NCBI RefSeq assembly: GCF_000067205.1 | Contig: NC_010170.1 | Span: forward strand, 1,116,001 to 1,180,000 | DNA: 64,000 nt | Reading direction: 5' to 3' | Source of the DNA: Bordetella petrii | GTDB taxonomy: Bacteria; Pseudomonadota; Gammaproteobacteria; Burkholderiales; Burkholderiaceae_B | In this document: in pieces, positions 14,035 through 22,770 of the stretch | Position numbering within the stretch: the first letter of the stretch is position 1 | How the letters are laid out: each line of letters begins with the position of its first letter | Position numbers and translations under genes: made by a program | Notes under the pieces: generated by a model | Seen by the model: only the letters and a program-made list of their open reading frames with translations | Databases searched by the model: none | What the model was told of the DNA's origin: nothing

Positions 14035-16320
14035 ATGTCCCTCGATCACGAAACCACTGCAGCTGAAGCCGCCCCCATACAGGGCGAACTGCTCGATGCG
14101 GAATCTTCCCCTCTGACCCTGAGCCTTCAGGATTTCGTCGGCGAGTTCGGCGACGAACTGCTCGACGCCCTCAACAGCGCCAACCCGCCGGTCTATGCCG
14201 GCCAGCCACAGGCGCACCGGCAACTCATCGTCGCCAGCCTCAAGCGCAAGCTGTTCGGGGCACAGGCCGAAGTCGTCCACGCCGCTGCCGAGCTGCTGAT
14301 TGACCGTGGCGAACGCGCTGCGATCGTCAATGGCGAGATGGGTTGCGGCAAGACGACCGTCGGCATTGCCACGGCCGCCGTGCTCAACGCCGAAGGCTAT
14401 CGCCGCACCCTGGTCCTGTCGCCACCGCACCTTGTTTACAAGTGGCGGCGCGAGATCCAGGAGACGGTGGCGGGCGCCAAGGTCTGGGTACTCAACGGGC
14501 CGGATACCCTCGTCAAACTCATCAGGCTGCGCGAGCAGTTGGGTGTGCAGGCCACGGGCCAGGAGTTCTTCGTCCTGGGCCGCGTGCGGATGCGGATGGG
14601 CTTCCACTGGAAGCCGGTCTTCACCACGCGGCGCACCCGCCACGGCGACGTGGCGGCTTGCCCTGACTGCGGCACGGTCATCACCGACCTCGACGGCGAG
14701 CCGGTCAACCCGGTCGCGCTCGAAGCCGAGGAATACCGCAGGAAGTGCAGCAATAGCGATTGCGCCGCGCCCCTGTGGACGCTGATCCGCCCGAGAAGCC
14801 TGTCCGGCAGCGACCAGTCCTCGGCCGTGCTCAAAGCCTTGAAGCGCATCCCGACGATCGGGGAAGTCACCGCGCAGAAGCTGATACAGAAGTTCGGTGA
14901 CGGCTTCCTGGCCTCGATGCTGGGCGACAACATCCATGAGTTCATCAACTTGATGGACGGCAACGGCGAGCTGGTGTTTTCCGACCGTCAGGCCACGCGC
15001 ATGGAACGTGCGATGGCCAACATGGAGTTCGGCTTTGGCGAGGGCGGGTATCAACCCTCGGAGTTCATCAAGAGGTACTTGCCGCAAGGCACGTTCGACC
15101 TGCTCATCGCTGATGAAGCGCATGAGTACAAGAACGGCGGCAGTGCCCAGGGCCAGGCCATGGGCGTGCTGGCGGCGAAGGCTCGCAAGACCTTGCTGCT
15201 GACCGGCACGCTGATGGGCGGCTACGGTGATGATCTCTTTTATCTGCTGTTCCGAGCCCTTCCGGGGCGGATGATCGAAGACGGCTACCGCCCGACCACG
15301 AGCGGCAGCATGACCTCGGCTGCGATGGCGTTCATGCGCGATCACGGGGTCTTGAAGGACATCTACTCCGAGAGCACCGGCACGGCGCACAAGACGGCCA
15401 AGGGCACCAAGGTATCGGTGCGCACGGTCAAGGCCCCGGGCTTCGGCCCCAAAGGCGTCTTGCGCTGCATCCTGCCGTTCACGATCTTCCTCAAGCTCAA
15501 GGACATCGGCGGCAACGTCCTGCCGCCGTATGACGAAGAGTTCCGCGAAGTCGCGATGGACACGGCGCAAGCCGCGGCCTACCGCGATCTGGCGGGTCGG
15601 CTGACCGCGGAGCTGAAACAGGCTCTGGCGCGACGCGATACGACTCTGCTGGGTGTGGTCCTCAACGTGCTGCTGGCCTGGCCGGATTGCTGCTTCCGGT
15701 CGGAAACCGTGGTGCATCCGCGCACGCGCAACACCTTGGCGTTCGTCCCGGCTCAGTTCAACGAGTTCGAGATCAGCCCCAAGGAGCGTGAGCTGATCGA
15801 GATCTGCAAAGAGGAGAAGGCGCAGGGCCGCAAGGTCTTGGCCTACACGGTCTATACCGGCACGCGCGACACCACGTCGCGCCTGAAGGTACTACTGGAG
15901 CAGGAAGGTTTTCGGGTGGCGGTACTGCGCGCGAGCGTGGATGCCAGCCGCCGCGAGGACTGGATCGCCGAGCAGTTGGACCGTGGCATCGATGTGCTCA
16001 TCACCAATCCCGAGCTGGTCAAGACCGGCCTGGACCTGTTGGAGTTTCCGACGATCGTGTTCATGCAGTCGGGCTACAACGTGTACTCGCTCCAGCAGGC
16101 GGCCCGCCGCTCCTGGCGCATCGGGCAGAAGCAGCCCGTGCGCGTGATCTACCTCGGCTACGCCGGTTCCTCGCAGATGACCTGCCTGGAGCTGATGGCC
16201 AAGAAGATCATGGTCTCGCAGTCCACCTCGGGCGACGTGCCCGAATCGGGCCTGGACGTGCTCAACCAGGACGGTGATTCCGTCGAGGTCGCGCTGGCCC
16301 GACAACTGGTCGCCGCCTGA
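14035..16320 (+). CDS. SNF2-type superfamily 2 helicase with zinc-ribbon insertion
   Basis: The ATG at 14035 is chosen over the one at 13981 because TTGGAG precedes it and the upstream codons fall in the leader RNA. In the 761-aa product the Walker A motif is GEMGCGKTT (about residues 100-108), the DEAH box is IADEAHEYKN (about 358-367) and motif VI is QAARRSWRIGQKQPV (about 687-701), as in SNF2 ATPases. Between motifs I and II is an insertion with CPDC (about 209) and CSNSDC (about 238) that would bind zinc. SNF2 proteins translocate on double-stranded DNA. In ICEs of this type the gene is standard, and its role (replication, packaging or anti-host functions) is unproven. Confidence 0.92.
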   Translation: MSLDHETTAAEAAPIQGELLDAESSPLTLSLQDFVGEFGDELLDALNSANPPVYAGQPQAHRQLIVASLKRKLFGAQAEVVHAAAELLIDRGERAAIVNGEMGCGKTTVGIATAAVLNAEGYRRTLVLSPPHLVYKWRREIQETVAGAKVWVLNGPDTLVKLIRLREQLGVQATGQEFFVLGRVRMRMGFHWKPVFTTRRTRHGDVAACPDCGTVITDLDGEPVNPVALEAEEYRRKCSNSDCAAPLWTLIRPRSLSGSDQSSAVLKALKRIPTIGEVTAQKLIQKFGDGFLASMLGDNIHEFINLMDGNGELVFSDRQATRMERAMANMEFGFGEGGYQPSEFIKRYLPQGTFDLLIADEAHEYKNGGSAQGQAMGVLAAKARKTLLLTGTLMGGYGDDLFYLLFRALPGRMIEDGYRPTTSGSMTSAAMAFMRDHGVLKDIYSESTGTAHKTAKGTKVSVRTVKAPGFGPKGVLRCILPFTIFLKLKDIGGNVLPPYDEEFREVAMDTAQAAAYRDLAGRLTAELKQALARRDTTLLGVVLNVLLAWPDCCFRSETVVHPRTRNTLAFVPAQFNEFEISPKERELIEICKEEKAQGRKVLAYTVYTGTRDTTSRLKVLLEQEGFRVAVLRASVDASRREDWIAEQLDRGIDVLITNPELVKTGLDLLEFPTIVFMQSGYNVYSLQQAARRSWRIGQKQPVRVIYLGYAGSSQMTCLELMAKKIMVSQSTSGDVPESGLDVLNQDGDSVEVALARQLVAA

Positions 16321-16372
16321 TCCCCACGCCAACGCCGGCCTCGCGCCGCCGGCTTTCCGTTGTTCCCACCTT

Positions 16373-16416
16373 GCAGCCACGCCCACGGTCTCCGTGGACG
16401 CGGCTGCGCTTTTTTC
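16373..16416 (+). terminator. Long hairpin with T-run directly before the 16434 gene (terminator or attenuator)
   Basis: GCAGCC (16373-16378) pairs with GGCTGC (16402-16407), enclosing CCACGG/CCGTGG (16383-16388 / 16392-16397) with a TCT loop. Six Ts follow (16410-16415). It sits 53 bases after the helicase stop and only 8 bases before the AAGGAG (16422-16427) of the next gene, so read-through would decide expression of that gene. Compare 1801-1833. Confidence 0.65.
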
Positions 16417-16433
16417 ATCCCAAGGAGATTTCC

Positions 16434-17303
16434 ATGAACACCCATACCCAATCCACGCCCGAAACCGTCAATGCGCGCCTGACGCTGGACGTGACCTATC
16501 TGCTCAACGGCGAGGCCGCGCCGGAATTGCTGGCACGGCTGGAACGCATGTGCGAACTCGCCATCGGCGAGGGACTGCTGACCGGCGAGACCGCCGCGGA
16601 AGTGGACACCTGGTCGATCGATGTGTCCGAGGTGCCTTCGACGGCCGACCCCGAAACGCTCGAAGCTGAGATCGCCGCCTTCATGCGGCAGCGCATCGAG
16701 GACGGCAACTTCGGTGCAGAGGACATTTCCTTGCGCCTGGCACGCTATGGCCTGATGGCCCCCGAGGCATTTTCCAACGAAATGCGCGAGCGCATGGGCA
16801 TGGCCGACGAAGCGTCCTCGGGCCAAGCCATCATCCCCTCGACCGAATCTGCCGATGGCATCGAAATCGAGATGCAAGTCGCGGTCGCCTGCATCGATGC
16901 CTCCGGCAGCCCCGACGTGCCGGTCTTCAAGGTCAGGATCACCCAGGAGGAGTACGACCTGGGTATCCACTACGACAAGGCCAAGGACTTGGCCGAAGAA
17001 GCCCGGTACGAAGGGCCGTTCATCTGCTTCGACGCTGCCGAATACGGCCCCATCCTGTCGGCCACCCGCGAACTGGGACTTGCCCCGCAGGTCGTCGTGG
17101 TCGATATGACCGACGGCCAGATCCACTCCATCCGCTGCGACAGCGGCGAGATCAAGGTCATCTGCTACGACACGAGCGACACCGAAGAGTATCCGGTGGC
17201 GGTTGCGAACCGGCCGTTCGGCGAGAACGGCCAATTCGTGCGCTGCTGGTCGCACACCCAACTGGCACAGGTCGATCCCGGCCTGAAGCTGGCTCGGGAT
17301 TGA
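16434..17303 (+). CDS. Conserved hypothetical ICE protein, 289 aa
   Basis: The ATG at 16434 follows AAGGAG. Acidic soluble protein with two parts. Residues about 10-115 hold a VTYLLNGEAAPELLARLERMCELA helix and mixed strands. Residues about 135-285 hold beta strands with VAVACIDASGSPDVPVFKV and an RELGLAPQVVVVDMTDGQIHS segment. No catalytic motif or membrane segment. In related elements a gene of this size closes the accessory-core module before the pil/tra genes, as here, with the terminator at 17332 directly behind it. Confidence 0.7.
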   Translation: MNTHTQSTPETVNARLTLDVTYLLNGEAAPELLARLERMCELAIGEGLLTGETAAEVDTWSIDVSEVPSTADPETLEAEIAAFMRQRIEDGNFGAEDISLRLARYGLMAPEAFSNEMRERMGMADEASSGQAIIPSTESADGIEIEMQVAVACIDASGSPDVPVFKVRITQEEYDLGIHYDKAKDLAEEARYEGPFICFDAAEYGPILSATRELGLAPQVVVVDMTDGQIHSIRCDSGEIKVICYDTSDTEEYPVAVANRPFGENGQFVRCWSHTQLAQVDPGLKLARD

Positions 17304-17331
17304 TTCAGCGCGCCCGATGTGCGCTTTCACT

Positions 17332-17353
17332 GGCCCCTTCGGGGGCCTTTTTT
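17332..17353 (+). terminator. Terminator separating the accessory module from the T4SS genes
   Basis: GGCCCC (17332-17337), TTCG loop, GGGGCC (17342-17347), then six Ts. It starts 29 bases after the stop of the 16434 gene. Confidence 0.88.
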
Positions 17354-17375
17354 GTTTGGAGGGAGGCTGCCGGGA

Positions 17376-17406
17376 AATCCGGCGCTACCCGGTTCGCATT
17401 GTTTGC
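17376..17406 (+). promoter_or_regulatory. Promoter-like motif before the T4SS genes (copy 1)
   Basis: An AATCCGG block followed about 14 bases later by CGCATTGTTTGC. A near match stands before the RAQPRD gene (23523) and a partial one before the PFL_4709-type gene (32875). CATTGT could serve as a -10 element, but the AATCCGG position has no resemblance to TTGACA, so activator control would be expected. No experimental support is available here. Confidence 0.45.
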
Positions 17407-17463
17407 TGCCGCTCGTAGCCCGAGCGGCGATGGTGAGGGCTCGATGTTTCAGGACGCCGAGCT

Positions 17464-18063
17464 ATGTGCCCATCACCACCCTGGTTTCACCATCCCGAAC
17501 GCCGCCTGCTGGCGGGTTTTCTCGGCCTGCTTTGGTCGGTGCTGGCGGGCGGCTGCGCGACGACCCCAACGCCCGCCGCACCCGATACGACCCAAGAGGT
17601 ATCGGCTGCGCCGGAAGTCAGCTCACCCGAGTTCATTCCCGTCGTGCGCTATGGCCGCTACACCCTCGTGGAGATGGCGCCCACAGCGGCACAGCGCGAC
17701 CTGCTGATGCAGGTCATCGACGTGGCCATGCCCGAGGATGCCCGCACCACGGTCGGGGATGGGCTGCGGCACGTTCTCAAACGCAGCGGCTACCAGCTTT
17801 GCGAGACGGCGCATGCGGTGATCGAGCTGTACGCGCTGCCGCTGCCGGCGGCGCACCTGCATCTCGGCCCCATGACCTTGCGCGACGCGCTGCTCACGTT
17901 GGCTGGCCCAGCCTGGGAGCTGCACGCGGATGACCGCGCACGGCAAATCTGCTTTGAGCGGCCCGGCAACAGCATGACCGCCCGCAACGCACCCGCGCCC
18001 CTCGCAACCGATGCGGTGCAGACGTTCCCGCTGGCACCTGCGGTTTCAGGAGACCAGCCATGA
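17464..18063 (+). CDS. PilL-like conjugative lipoprotein (TIGR03748 type)
   Basis: 199 aa. The N-terminus has a hydrophobic helix and a lipobox (VLAGGC, cysteine at about residue 35), so it is probably an outer-membrane lipoprotein. The mature part carries the PilL N-terminal pattern: VVRYGRYTLVEMAP...QRDLLMQVI, then DGLRHVLKRSGYQLC and a LPAAHLHLGPMTLRDAL secretin-like segment (about 125-145). PilL-like proteins take part in the thin (type IVb) pilus or the periplasmic part of the mating apparatus. It is the first gene of the transfer cluster and overlaps the next gene by 4 bases (ATGA). Confidence 0.85.
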   Translation: MCPSPPWFHHPERRLLAGFLGLLWSVLAGGCATTPTPAAPDTTQEVSAAPEVSSPEFIPVVRYGRYTLVEMAPTAAQRDLLMQVIDVAMPEDARTTVGDGLRHVLKRSGYQLCETAHAVIELYALPLPAAHLHLGPMTLRDALLTLAGPAWELHADDRARQICFERPGNSMTARNAPAPLATDAVQTFPLAPAVSGDQP

Positions 18064-18704
18064 ACCCCTCGCAACCCGCCCAGCGCTCAACTGCCGCGGT
18101 CGTCGTGCAGAGCCTGTACTGGCTTTGGCTGATCGGCCTCAGCGTCATCGTGGCGCTGGGCTACCTGGCGATGCGCGACCAAACCGACCAGGAGCGGCTC
18201 GACTCCCGACTGCGGCGCCTCGAAGCACAGGCGACTGGCCTGACCGAGACGATCGAGGCCATCCAGCAGCGCCCGGCCGTCGCAACGGCCGCTGACCTCA
18301 AAGATACCCGCCAAATCCTGGAAGCACGCGCCGCCCAGGTCGAGAAATCGCTCAACGGCTATGCCGCGGCCGACGATCTTCTGGCACTGCGCGTGGAGAT
18401 CGAGCAGATCAAGGCGCGCCAGGCCGCCGCCCGCGCCGCAGCACCCGCCCAGCCGCGCGCATCACGGCCGGCCGCCGCCTCCAAGGCCGAACCGCCGCCG
18501 CTGCCGTTCCGTGTCGTCGGCGCTGAGCTGCGCGCGGGCGAGCGCAGCGTGTCCGTCGCGCCGGCCAATGGGGATTTCACGCCCGATCAGCTTCAGGTGC
18601 TGCTGCCCGGTGATGCGTTCGGCCCGTGGCGCTTGCAGGCGATCGAGGACGACGCCGCGGTGTTCCAGGCCGGCAATCAGACGCGCCGCGTCGCGATTCC
18701 CTGA
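18060..18704 (+). CDS. Inner-membrane conjugation-associated protein, 214 aa
   Basis: One transmembrane helix (about residues 14-38: VVVQSLYWLWLIGLSVIVAL) is followed by a coiled coil (about 45-120; heptad-like LRRLEAQATGLTETIEAIQ) and a Pro/Ala linker. A small C-terminal beta domain (about 150-214; LPFRVVGAELRAGERSVSV) resembles the periplasmic domain of PilP/TraP-type proteins. In related ICEs the gene always stands between the PilL-like and TIGR03759 genes. It probably bridges the inner membrane and periplasmic parts of the apparatus. Confidence 0.7.
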   Translation: MNPSQPAQRSTAAVVVQSLYWLWLIGLSVIVALGYLAMRDQTDQERLDSRLRRLEAQATGLTETIEAIQQRPAVATAADLKDTRQILEARAAQVEKSLNGYAAADDLLALRVEIEQIKARQAAARAAAPAQPRASRPAAASKAEPPPLPFRVVGAELRAGERSVSVAPANGDFTPDQLQVLLPGDAFGPWRLQAIEDDAAVFQAGNQTRRVAIP

Positions 18705-18718
18705 CCGGAGCACACCCC

Positions 18719-19444
18719 ATGAAGCCGTCGATCCTCCTTTCTGCACTCGTGTTGGCGTCGGTGCAGTGGCCCGCCTGGGCGCAGCAGCCCGCCACGGCCC
18801 CGGCGCGCAACGCACAGAGCCAGGAGCGCCCGCTGGCCGCCCGCGCGGTGGATGACCGGACCGCCAGCGAATGGGGTCTGCAACCGCAGGAATGGGCACG
18901 CTACCGCGAGCTGATGGACGGGCCGCTGGGCATCTACTCGCCCAGCCTGGACCCGCTGTCTGCCCTGGGCATCGAGGCGCGCACCGACGAAGAACGGCGG
19001 CGCTACGCGGAGCTGCAGGTGCAGGTCGAAGCGCGCCGCGTCGAGAAGCTGCTCGCCTACCAGCGCGCCTACGACGAGGCCTGGCAGCGCCTGAACCCTG
19101 GCATGCAGCGCGTGAACCTGCCCGACAACAAGCCGGGCGCTGGCACCCCGCGCGGCAGCGGTCGCATGGCGGTGTTCGTCAAGGACGGCTGCACGGCCTG
19201 CGGGCAGCTCGTGCAGCGCCTGCAATCCTCGGGCGCGGAGTTCGACCTGTACATGGTGGGCAGCCGCCAGGATGACGCCCGTATCCGCGACTGGGCCAAG
19301 CGCGCGCAGATCGACCCGGCGCGCGTGCACGCCGGCAGCATCACGCTCAACCACGACGGTGGCCGCTGGCTGTCGCTGGGCCTGCCCGGTGATTTGCCCG
19401 CCGCCGTGCGCGAGGTGAACGGCCAATGGCAGCGTCAGCCGTAG
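18719..19444 (+). CDS. TIGR03759 family integrating conjugative element protein
   Basis: 241 aa with a signal peptide (cleavage after WAQ, about residue 21). The middle has the signature WGLQPQEWARYRELMDGPLG (about 55-74) and SPSLDPLSALGIEARTDEER. The C-terminal third (about 150-225) is a thioredoxin-like domain with FVKDGCTACGQLVQRL, a CxxC motif (CTAC). A periplasmic thiol-redox or scaffolding role is likely. The ATG at 18719 follows ACCGGAG. The next gene starts 19 bases before the stop codon. Confidence 0.88.
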   Translation: MKPSILLSALVLASVQWPAWAQQPATAPARNAQSQERPLAARAVDDRTASEWGLQPQEWARYRELMDGPLGIYSPSLDPLSALGIEARTDEERRRYAELQVQVEARRVEKLLAYQRAYDEAWQRLNPGMQRVNLPDNKPGAGTPRGSGRMAVFVKDGCTACGQLVQRLQSSGAEFDLYMVGSRQDDARIRDWAKRAQIDPARVHAGSITLNHDGGRWLSLGLPGDLPAAVREVNGQWQRQP

Positions 19445-20031
19445 CGGCCGCCTTCGTCTCGCAGTTCTTGCGCACTCTGGCGCTCGCTGCTGGCCTGTGC
19501 GCCTGCGCGGTCCATGCCCAGGAGGTTCCGCCACCGGCCTACCAGCTCGCTGCCCAGCGCGCAGGCATCCCCTCGACCGTGCTCTACGCCGTGGCCTTGC
19601 AGGAGAGCGGCATCCGGCGCAACAGGCGCTTGGTGCCGTGGCCCTGGTCCCTCAACGTCGCCGGCCAGTCGCGCCGCTTCGCCACGCGCGCCGACGCCTG
19701 CTCGGGCCTGCAACAGGCGATGCGCGCCACACCGCACACGCGCATCGACGCAGGCCTGGGCCAGATCAACCTCGGCTACCACAAGCACCGCTTCACCAGC
19801 GCGTGCGACTTGCTGGACCCGTACCGCAACCTGGCCGTTGCCGCCGAGATCCTGAAGGAGCAGCACACCCCCGGCGAGGACTGGCTGCTGGCGATCGGCC
19901 GCTACCACCGCCCCGCAGGCGGCGAGCCCGCCGCCCGCTATCGGCGCAGCGTGTCGCGCCACCTCGCCCGCGTGCAGGGCACGCGCCCAACCGCAGCGGT
20001 TCTCGCCGCGCACCAGGAGAGTTCCCCATGA
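19426..20031 (+). CDS. Lytic transglycosylase of the conjugation apparatus
   Basis: 201 aa with an N-terminal signal peptide (to about residue 35, AVHAQ). The SLT domain follows: AGIPSTVLYAVALQESG carries the catalytic glutamate (the E of QESG, about residue 65). Then ARIDAGLGQINLGYH (here TRIDAGLGQINLG, about 105-117) is the conserved GLGQ/GxGQxN motif, and a NLAVAAEILK helix closes the domain. It cuts peptidoglycan locally so that the secretion channel can pass. It corresponds to VirB1-type proteins and lies in the usual position before the PFL_4695-type gene. Confidence 0.92.
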   Translation: MAASAVAAAFVSQFLRTLALAAGLCACAVHAQEVPPPAYQLAAQRAGIPSTVLYAVALQESGIRRNRRLVPWPWSLNVAGQSRRFATRADACSGLQQAMRATPHTRIDAGLGQINLGYHKHRFTSACDLLDPYRNLAVAAEILKEQHTPGEDWLLAIGRYHRPAGGEPAARYRRSVSRHLARVQGTRPTAAVLAAHQESSP

Positions 20032-20576
20032 CCAAACCCCATCCGGCCCATCTCGCGTTCACGGGCCTGCTCGTGCTGCTGGCGGGCCTGCCGCTGGCCT
20101 CGCGTGCCGGCGAGCCGCTGATCGTGGTCGAGGACCATGGCGGCACGTCGGCGCTGCCGTACTACGAGGCCCTGAACCTGCAGCCGCGCGCCAATGCCCC
20201 GGCGCGGCCGCCCATCCCGACGCCCCGGGTTCCTGCCACACCGGCGGACGAAGCCGCGATGCTGCCGGTGCGCAGCGCCAAGCTCACGCCCGGCAGCGTC
20301 GCGCGGCGGGTGATCGAAGCGCCCGGCCTGCGGCCGTTCGTGGTCATCGGCGACGACGAGGCTTCCCGGGCGTGGTTGCAGCGCCGCGCCGCCGCTTTGC
20401 GCGAACGCGGCGCGGTCGGCCTGGTGGTCAACGTCGAGACCGCGCAGGGCCTGGCACGGCTGCGCGCTCTGGTGCCTGGCGTGCCGCTCGCGCCCGTGGC
20501 TGGCGACGACCTGGCCGATCGCCTGGGCCTGCGGCACTACCCGGCGCTGATCACGGCCACCGGCATCGAGCAATGA
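20028..20576 (+). CDS. PFL_4695 family (TIGR03765) integrating conjugative element protein
   Basis: 182 aa with a signal peptide (to about residue 26, SRAGEP). The conserved core starts with LIVVEDHGGTSALPYYEALN (about 28-47), and the end reads DLADRLGLRHYPALITATGIEQ, where HYPALIT is a hallmark of the family. Function is not known; it is exported to the periplasm. It overlaps the transglycosylase gene by 4 bases (ATGA) and precedes the coupling-protein gene by 4 bases, so translation is probably coupled. Confidence 0.9.
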   Translation: MTKPHPAHLAFTGLLVLLAGLPLASRAGEPLIVVEDHGGTSALPYYEALNLQPRANAPARPPIPTPRVPATPADEAAMLPVRSAKLTPGSVARRVIEAPGLRPFVVIGDDEASRAWLQRRAAALRERGAVGLVVNVETAQGLARLRALVPGVPLAPVAGDDLADRLGLRHYPALITATGIEQ

Positions 20577-20580
20577 AGCC

Positions 20581-22770
20581 ATGTCGGGGAAACAGCCGGT
20601 CGAGGTTCTGCTACGCCCAGCGGTGGAGCTATACACCGTCGCGGCGTGTGCAGGCGCCGCGTTTCTGTGCCTGGTGGCCCCATGGTCTCTCGCGCTGAGC
20701 CCGTCGATGGGTGTCGGCAGCGCGCTGGCTTTCGGCGCCTACGGCGCGATCCGCTACCGCGATGCCCGCGTCATCCTGCGCTACCGGCGCAACATCCGCC
20801 GCCTGCCGCGCTACGTGATGACGAGCAAGGACGTGCCGGTCAGCCAGCAGCGGCTGTTCGTGGGGCGCGGGTTCCTGTGGGAGCAGAAGCACACCCATAG
20901 GCTGATGCAGACGTATCGGCCGGAGTTCCGCCGCTACGTCGAGCCGACGCCGGCCTACCGGCTGGCCAGGCGCCTGGAGGAACGGCTGGAATTCGCACCG
21001 TTCCCGCTGTCCCGGTTGCCCGCGCTCACGGGCTGGGACGTACCCATCAATCCGGTGCGGCCGCTGCCGCCCGTGGGAGGCCTGCCGCGCCTGCATGGCA
21101 TCGAGCCCGACGAGGTGGATGTCAGCCTGCCGCTGGGCGAGCGCGTCGGGCATTCGCTGGTGCTGGGCACCACGCGCGTGGGCAAGACGCGGTTGGCCGA
21201 ATTGTTCGTCACCCAGGACATCCGCCGCAAGAACCCCGCGGGCGAGCACGAGGTCGTGATCGTCATCGACCCCAAGGGGGATGCCGATCTTTTGAAGCGG
21301 ATGTACGTCGAGGCCCAGCGCGCGGGCCGCGAAGGCGAGTTCTACATCTTCCACCTGGGCTGGCCGGAAATCAGCGCCCGCTACAACGCCGTGGGCCGCT
21401 TCGGCCGGATCTCGGAAGTGGCGACGCGCATAGCGGGGCAGCTCTCCGGCGAAGGCAACAGCGCAGCTTTCAGGGAGTTCGCGTGGCGGTTCGTCAACAT
21501 CATCGCGCGCGCCTTGGTGGAACTGGGGCAGCGTCCGGACTACATGCTGATCCAGCGCCACGTCATCAACATCGACGCGCTGTTCATCGAGTACGCCCAG
21601 CACTATTTCGCCAAGACGGAGCCCAAGGCCTGGGAGGTGATCGTCCAGATCGAGGCCAAGCTCAACGAGAAGAACATTCCGCGCAACATGATCGGGCGCG
21701 AGAAGCGCGTGGTGGCGCTGGAGCAGTACCTCTCGCAGGCGCGCAATTACGACCCCGTGCTCGACGGCCTGCGCTCGGCGGTCCGCTACGACAAGACCTA
21801 CTTCGACAAGATCGTCGCATCGTTGCTGCCGCTGCTGGAGAAGCTCACGAGCGGCAAGATCGCTCAGTTGTTGGCCCCGAACTATTCGGATCTCAACGAT
21901 CCCAGGCCGATCTTCGATTGGATGCAAGTGATCAGGAAGCGCGCCGTGGTCTATGTGGGCCTGGATGCGCTGTCCGATGCCGAGGTCGCCGCAGCGGTCG
22001 GCAACTCGATGTTCAGCGATCTCGTCTCGGTGGCTGGGCACATCTACAAGCACGGAATCGACGACGGCCTGCCGGGCGCATCGGCTGGGGCTCGCGTGCC
22101 GATCAACGTGCACGCAGATGAGTTCAACGAACTCATGGGCGACGAGTTTATTCCGCTCATCAACAAGGGCGGCGGCGCAGATGTCCGGGTCACGGCCTAC
22201 ACCCAGACGCTTTCCGACATTGAAGCGCGTATCGGCAACCGGGCCAAAGCCGGTCAGGTGATCGGAAATTTCAACAACCTGTTCATGCTCAGGGTCAGGG
22301 AGACCGCCACGGCCGAACTGCTGACCCGGCAGTTGCCGAAGGTTGAGGTCTATACGACCACCATCGTCTCGGGTGCCACTGACAGCTCGGACATCCGTGG
22401 GGCGACGGATTTCACGTCGAACACGCAGGACCGGATCAGCAGCACCAGCGTACCGATGATCGAGCCGTCGCACGTCGTGGGCCTCCCCAAAGGCCAATGC
22501 TTCGCGCTGCTGCAGGGCGGCCAGCTTTGGAAGGTGCGCATGCCGCTGCCGGCGCCGGACCCCGATGAAGTGATGCCGGCGGACTTGCGGCAACTGGCCG
22601 GATACATGCGCCAGAGCTACAGCGAGGCCACGCAATGGTGGGAGTTCACCAGTTCCGCGGCCTTGCCGCATGCCGCCTTGCCCGACGACCTGCTGGATGA
22701 CGCCGCTCCGGCCGAGCCTGACGCGGTGGCCACCGGCGCCGACGACAGCACCGGCGAGGCCTCGCCATGA
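20581..22770 (+). CDS. traD: Type IV coupling protein TraD (SXT/TOL subfamily, TIGR03743)
   Basis: 729 aa. Two N-terminal transmembrane segments (about residues 20-60) anchor it in the inner membrane. The ATPase domain has Walker A GTTRVGKTR (about 197-205) and Walker B VVIVIDPKGD (about 222-231); further conserved pieces are HADEFNELMGDEFIPLINKGGGADV (D/E catalytic region, about 514-538 in short form DEFNELMG) and QVIGNFNNLFMLRV. The acidic C-terminus would contact the relaxase or secretion channel. It feeds relaxase-bound DNA into the T4SS. The start is the ATG at 20581, four bases after the previous stop. It overlaps the next gene by ATGA. Confidence 0.95.
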   Translation: MSGKQPVEVLLRPAVELYTVAACAGAAFLCLVAPWSLALSPSMGVGSALAFGAYGAIRYRDARVILRYRRNIRRLPRYVMTSKDVPVSQQRLFVGRGFLWEQKHTHRLMQTYRPEFRRYVEPTPAYRLARRLEERLEFAPFPLSRLPALTGWDVPINPVRPLPPVGGLPRLHGIEPDEVDVSLPLGERVGHSLVLGTTRVGKTRLAELFVTQDIRRKNPAGEHEVVIVIDPKGDADLLKRMYVEAQRAGREGEFYIFHLGWPEISARYNAVGRFGRISEVATRIAGQLSGEGNSAAFREFAWRFVNIIARALVELGQRPDYMLIQRHVINIDALFIEYAQHYFAKTEPKAWEVIVQIEAKLNEKNIPRNMIGREKRVVALEQYLSQARNYDPVLDGLRSAVRYDKTYFDKIVASLLPLLEKLTSGKIAQLLAPNYSDLNDPRPIFDWMQVIRKRAVVYVGLDALSDAEVAAAVGNSMFSDLVSVAGHIYKHGIDDGLPGASAGARVPINVHADEFNELMGDEFIPLINKGGGADVRVTAYTQTLSDIEARIGNRAKAGQVIGNFNNLFMLRVRETATAELLTRQLPKVEVYTTTIVSGATDSSDIRGATDFTSNTQDRISSTSVPMIEPSHVVGLPKGQCFALLQGGQLWKVRMPLPAPDPDEVMPADLRQLAGYMRQSYSEATQWWEFTSSAALPHAALPDDLLDDAAPAEPDAVATGADDSTGEASP

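Noticed and set aside
13936..15717. Open frame of 593 codons on the - strand opposite the SNF2-type helicase gene
   Set aside because: It is the GC-rich shadow of a gene with clear helicase motifs, has no recognisable domain and no ribosome-binding site of its own.
20629..22671. Open frame of 680 codons on the - strand opposite traD
   Set aside because: Shadow of the coupling-protein gene; its translation is rich in R, H, D and Q in the manner of antisense GC-rich frames.
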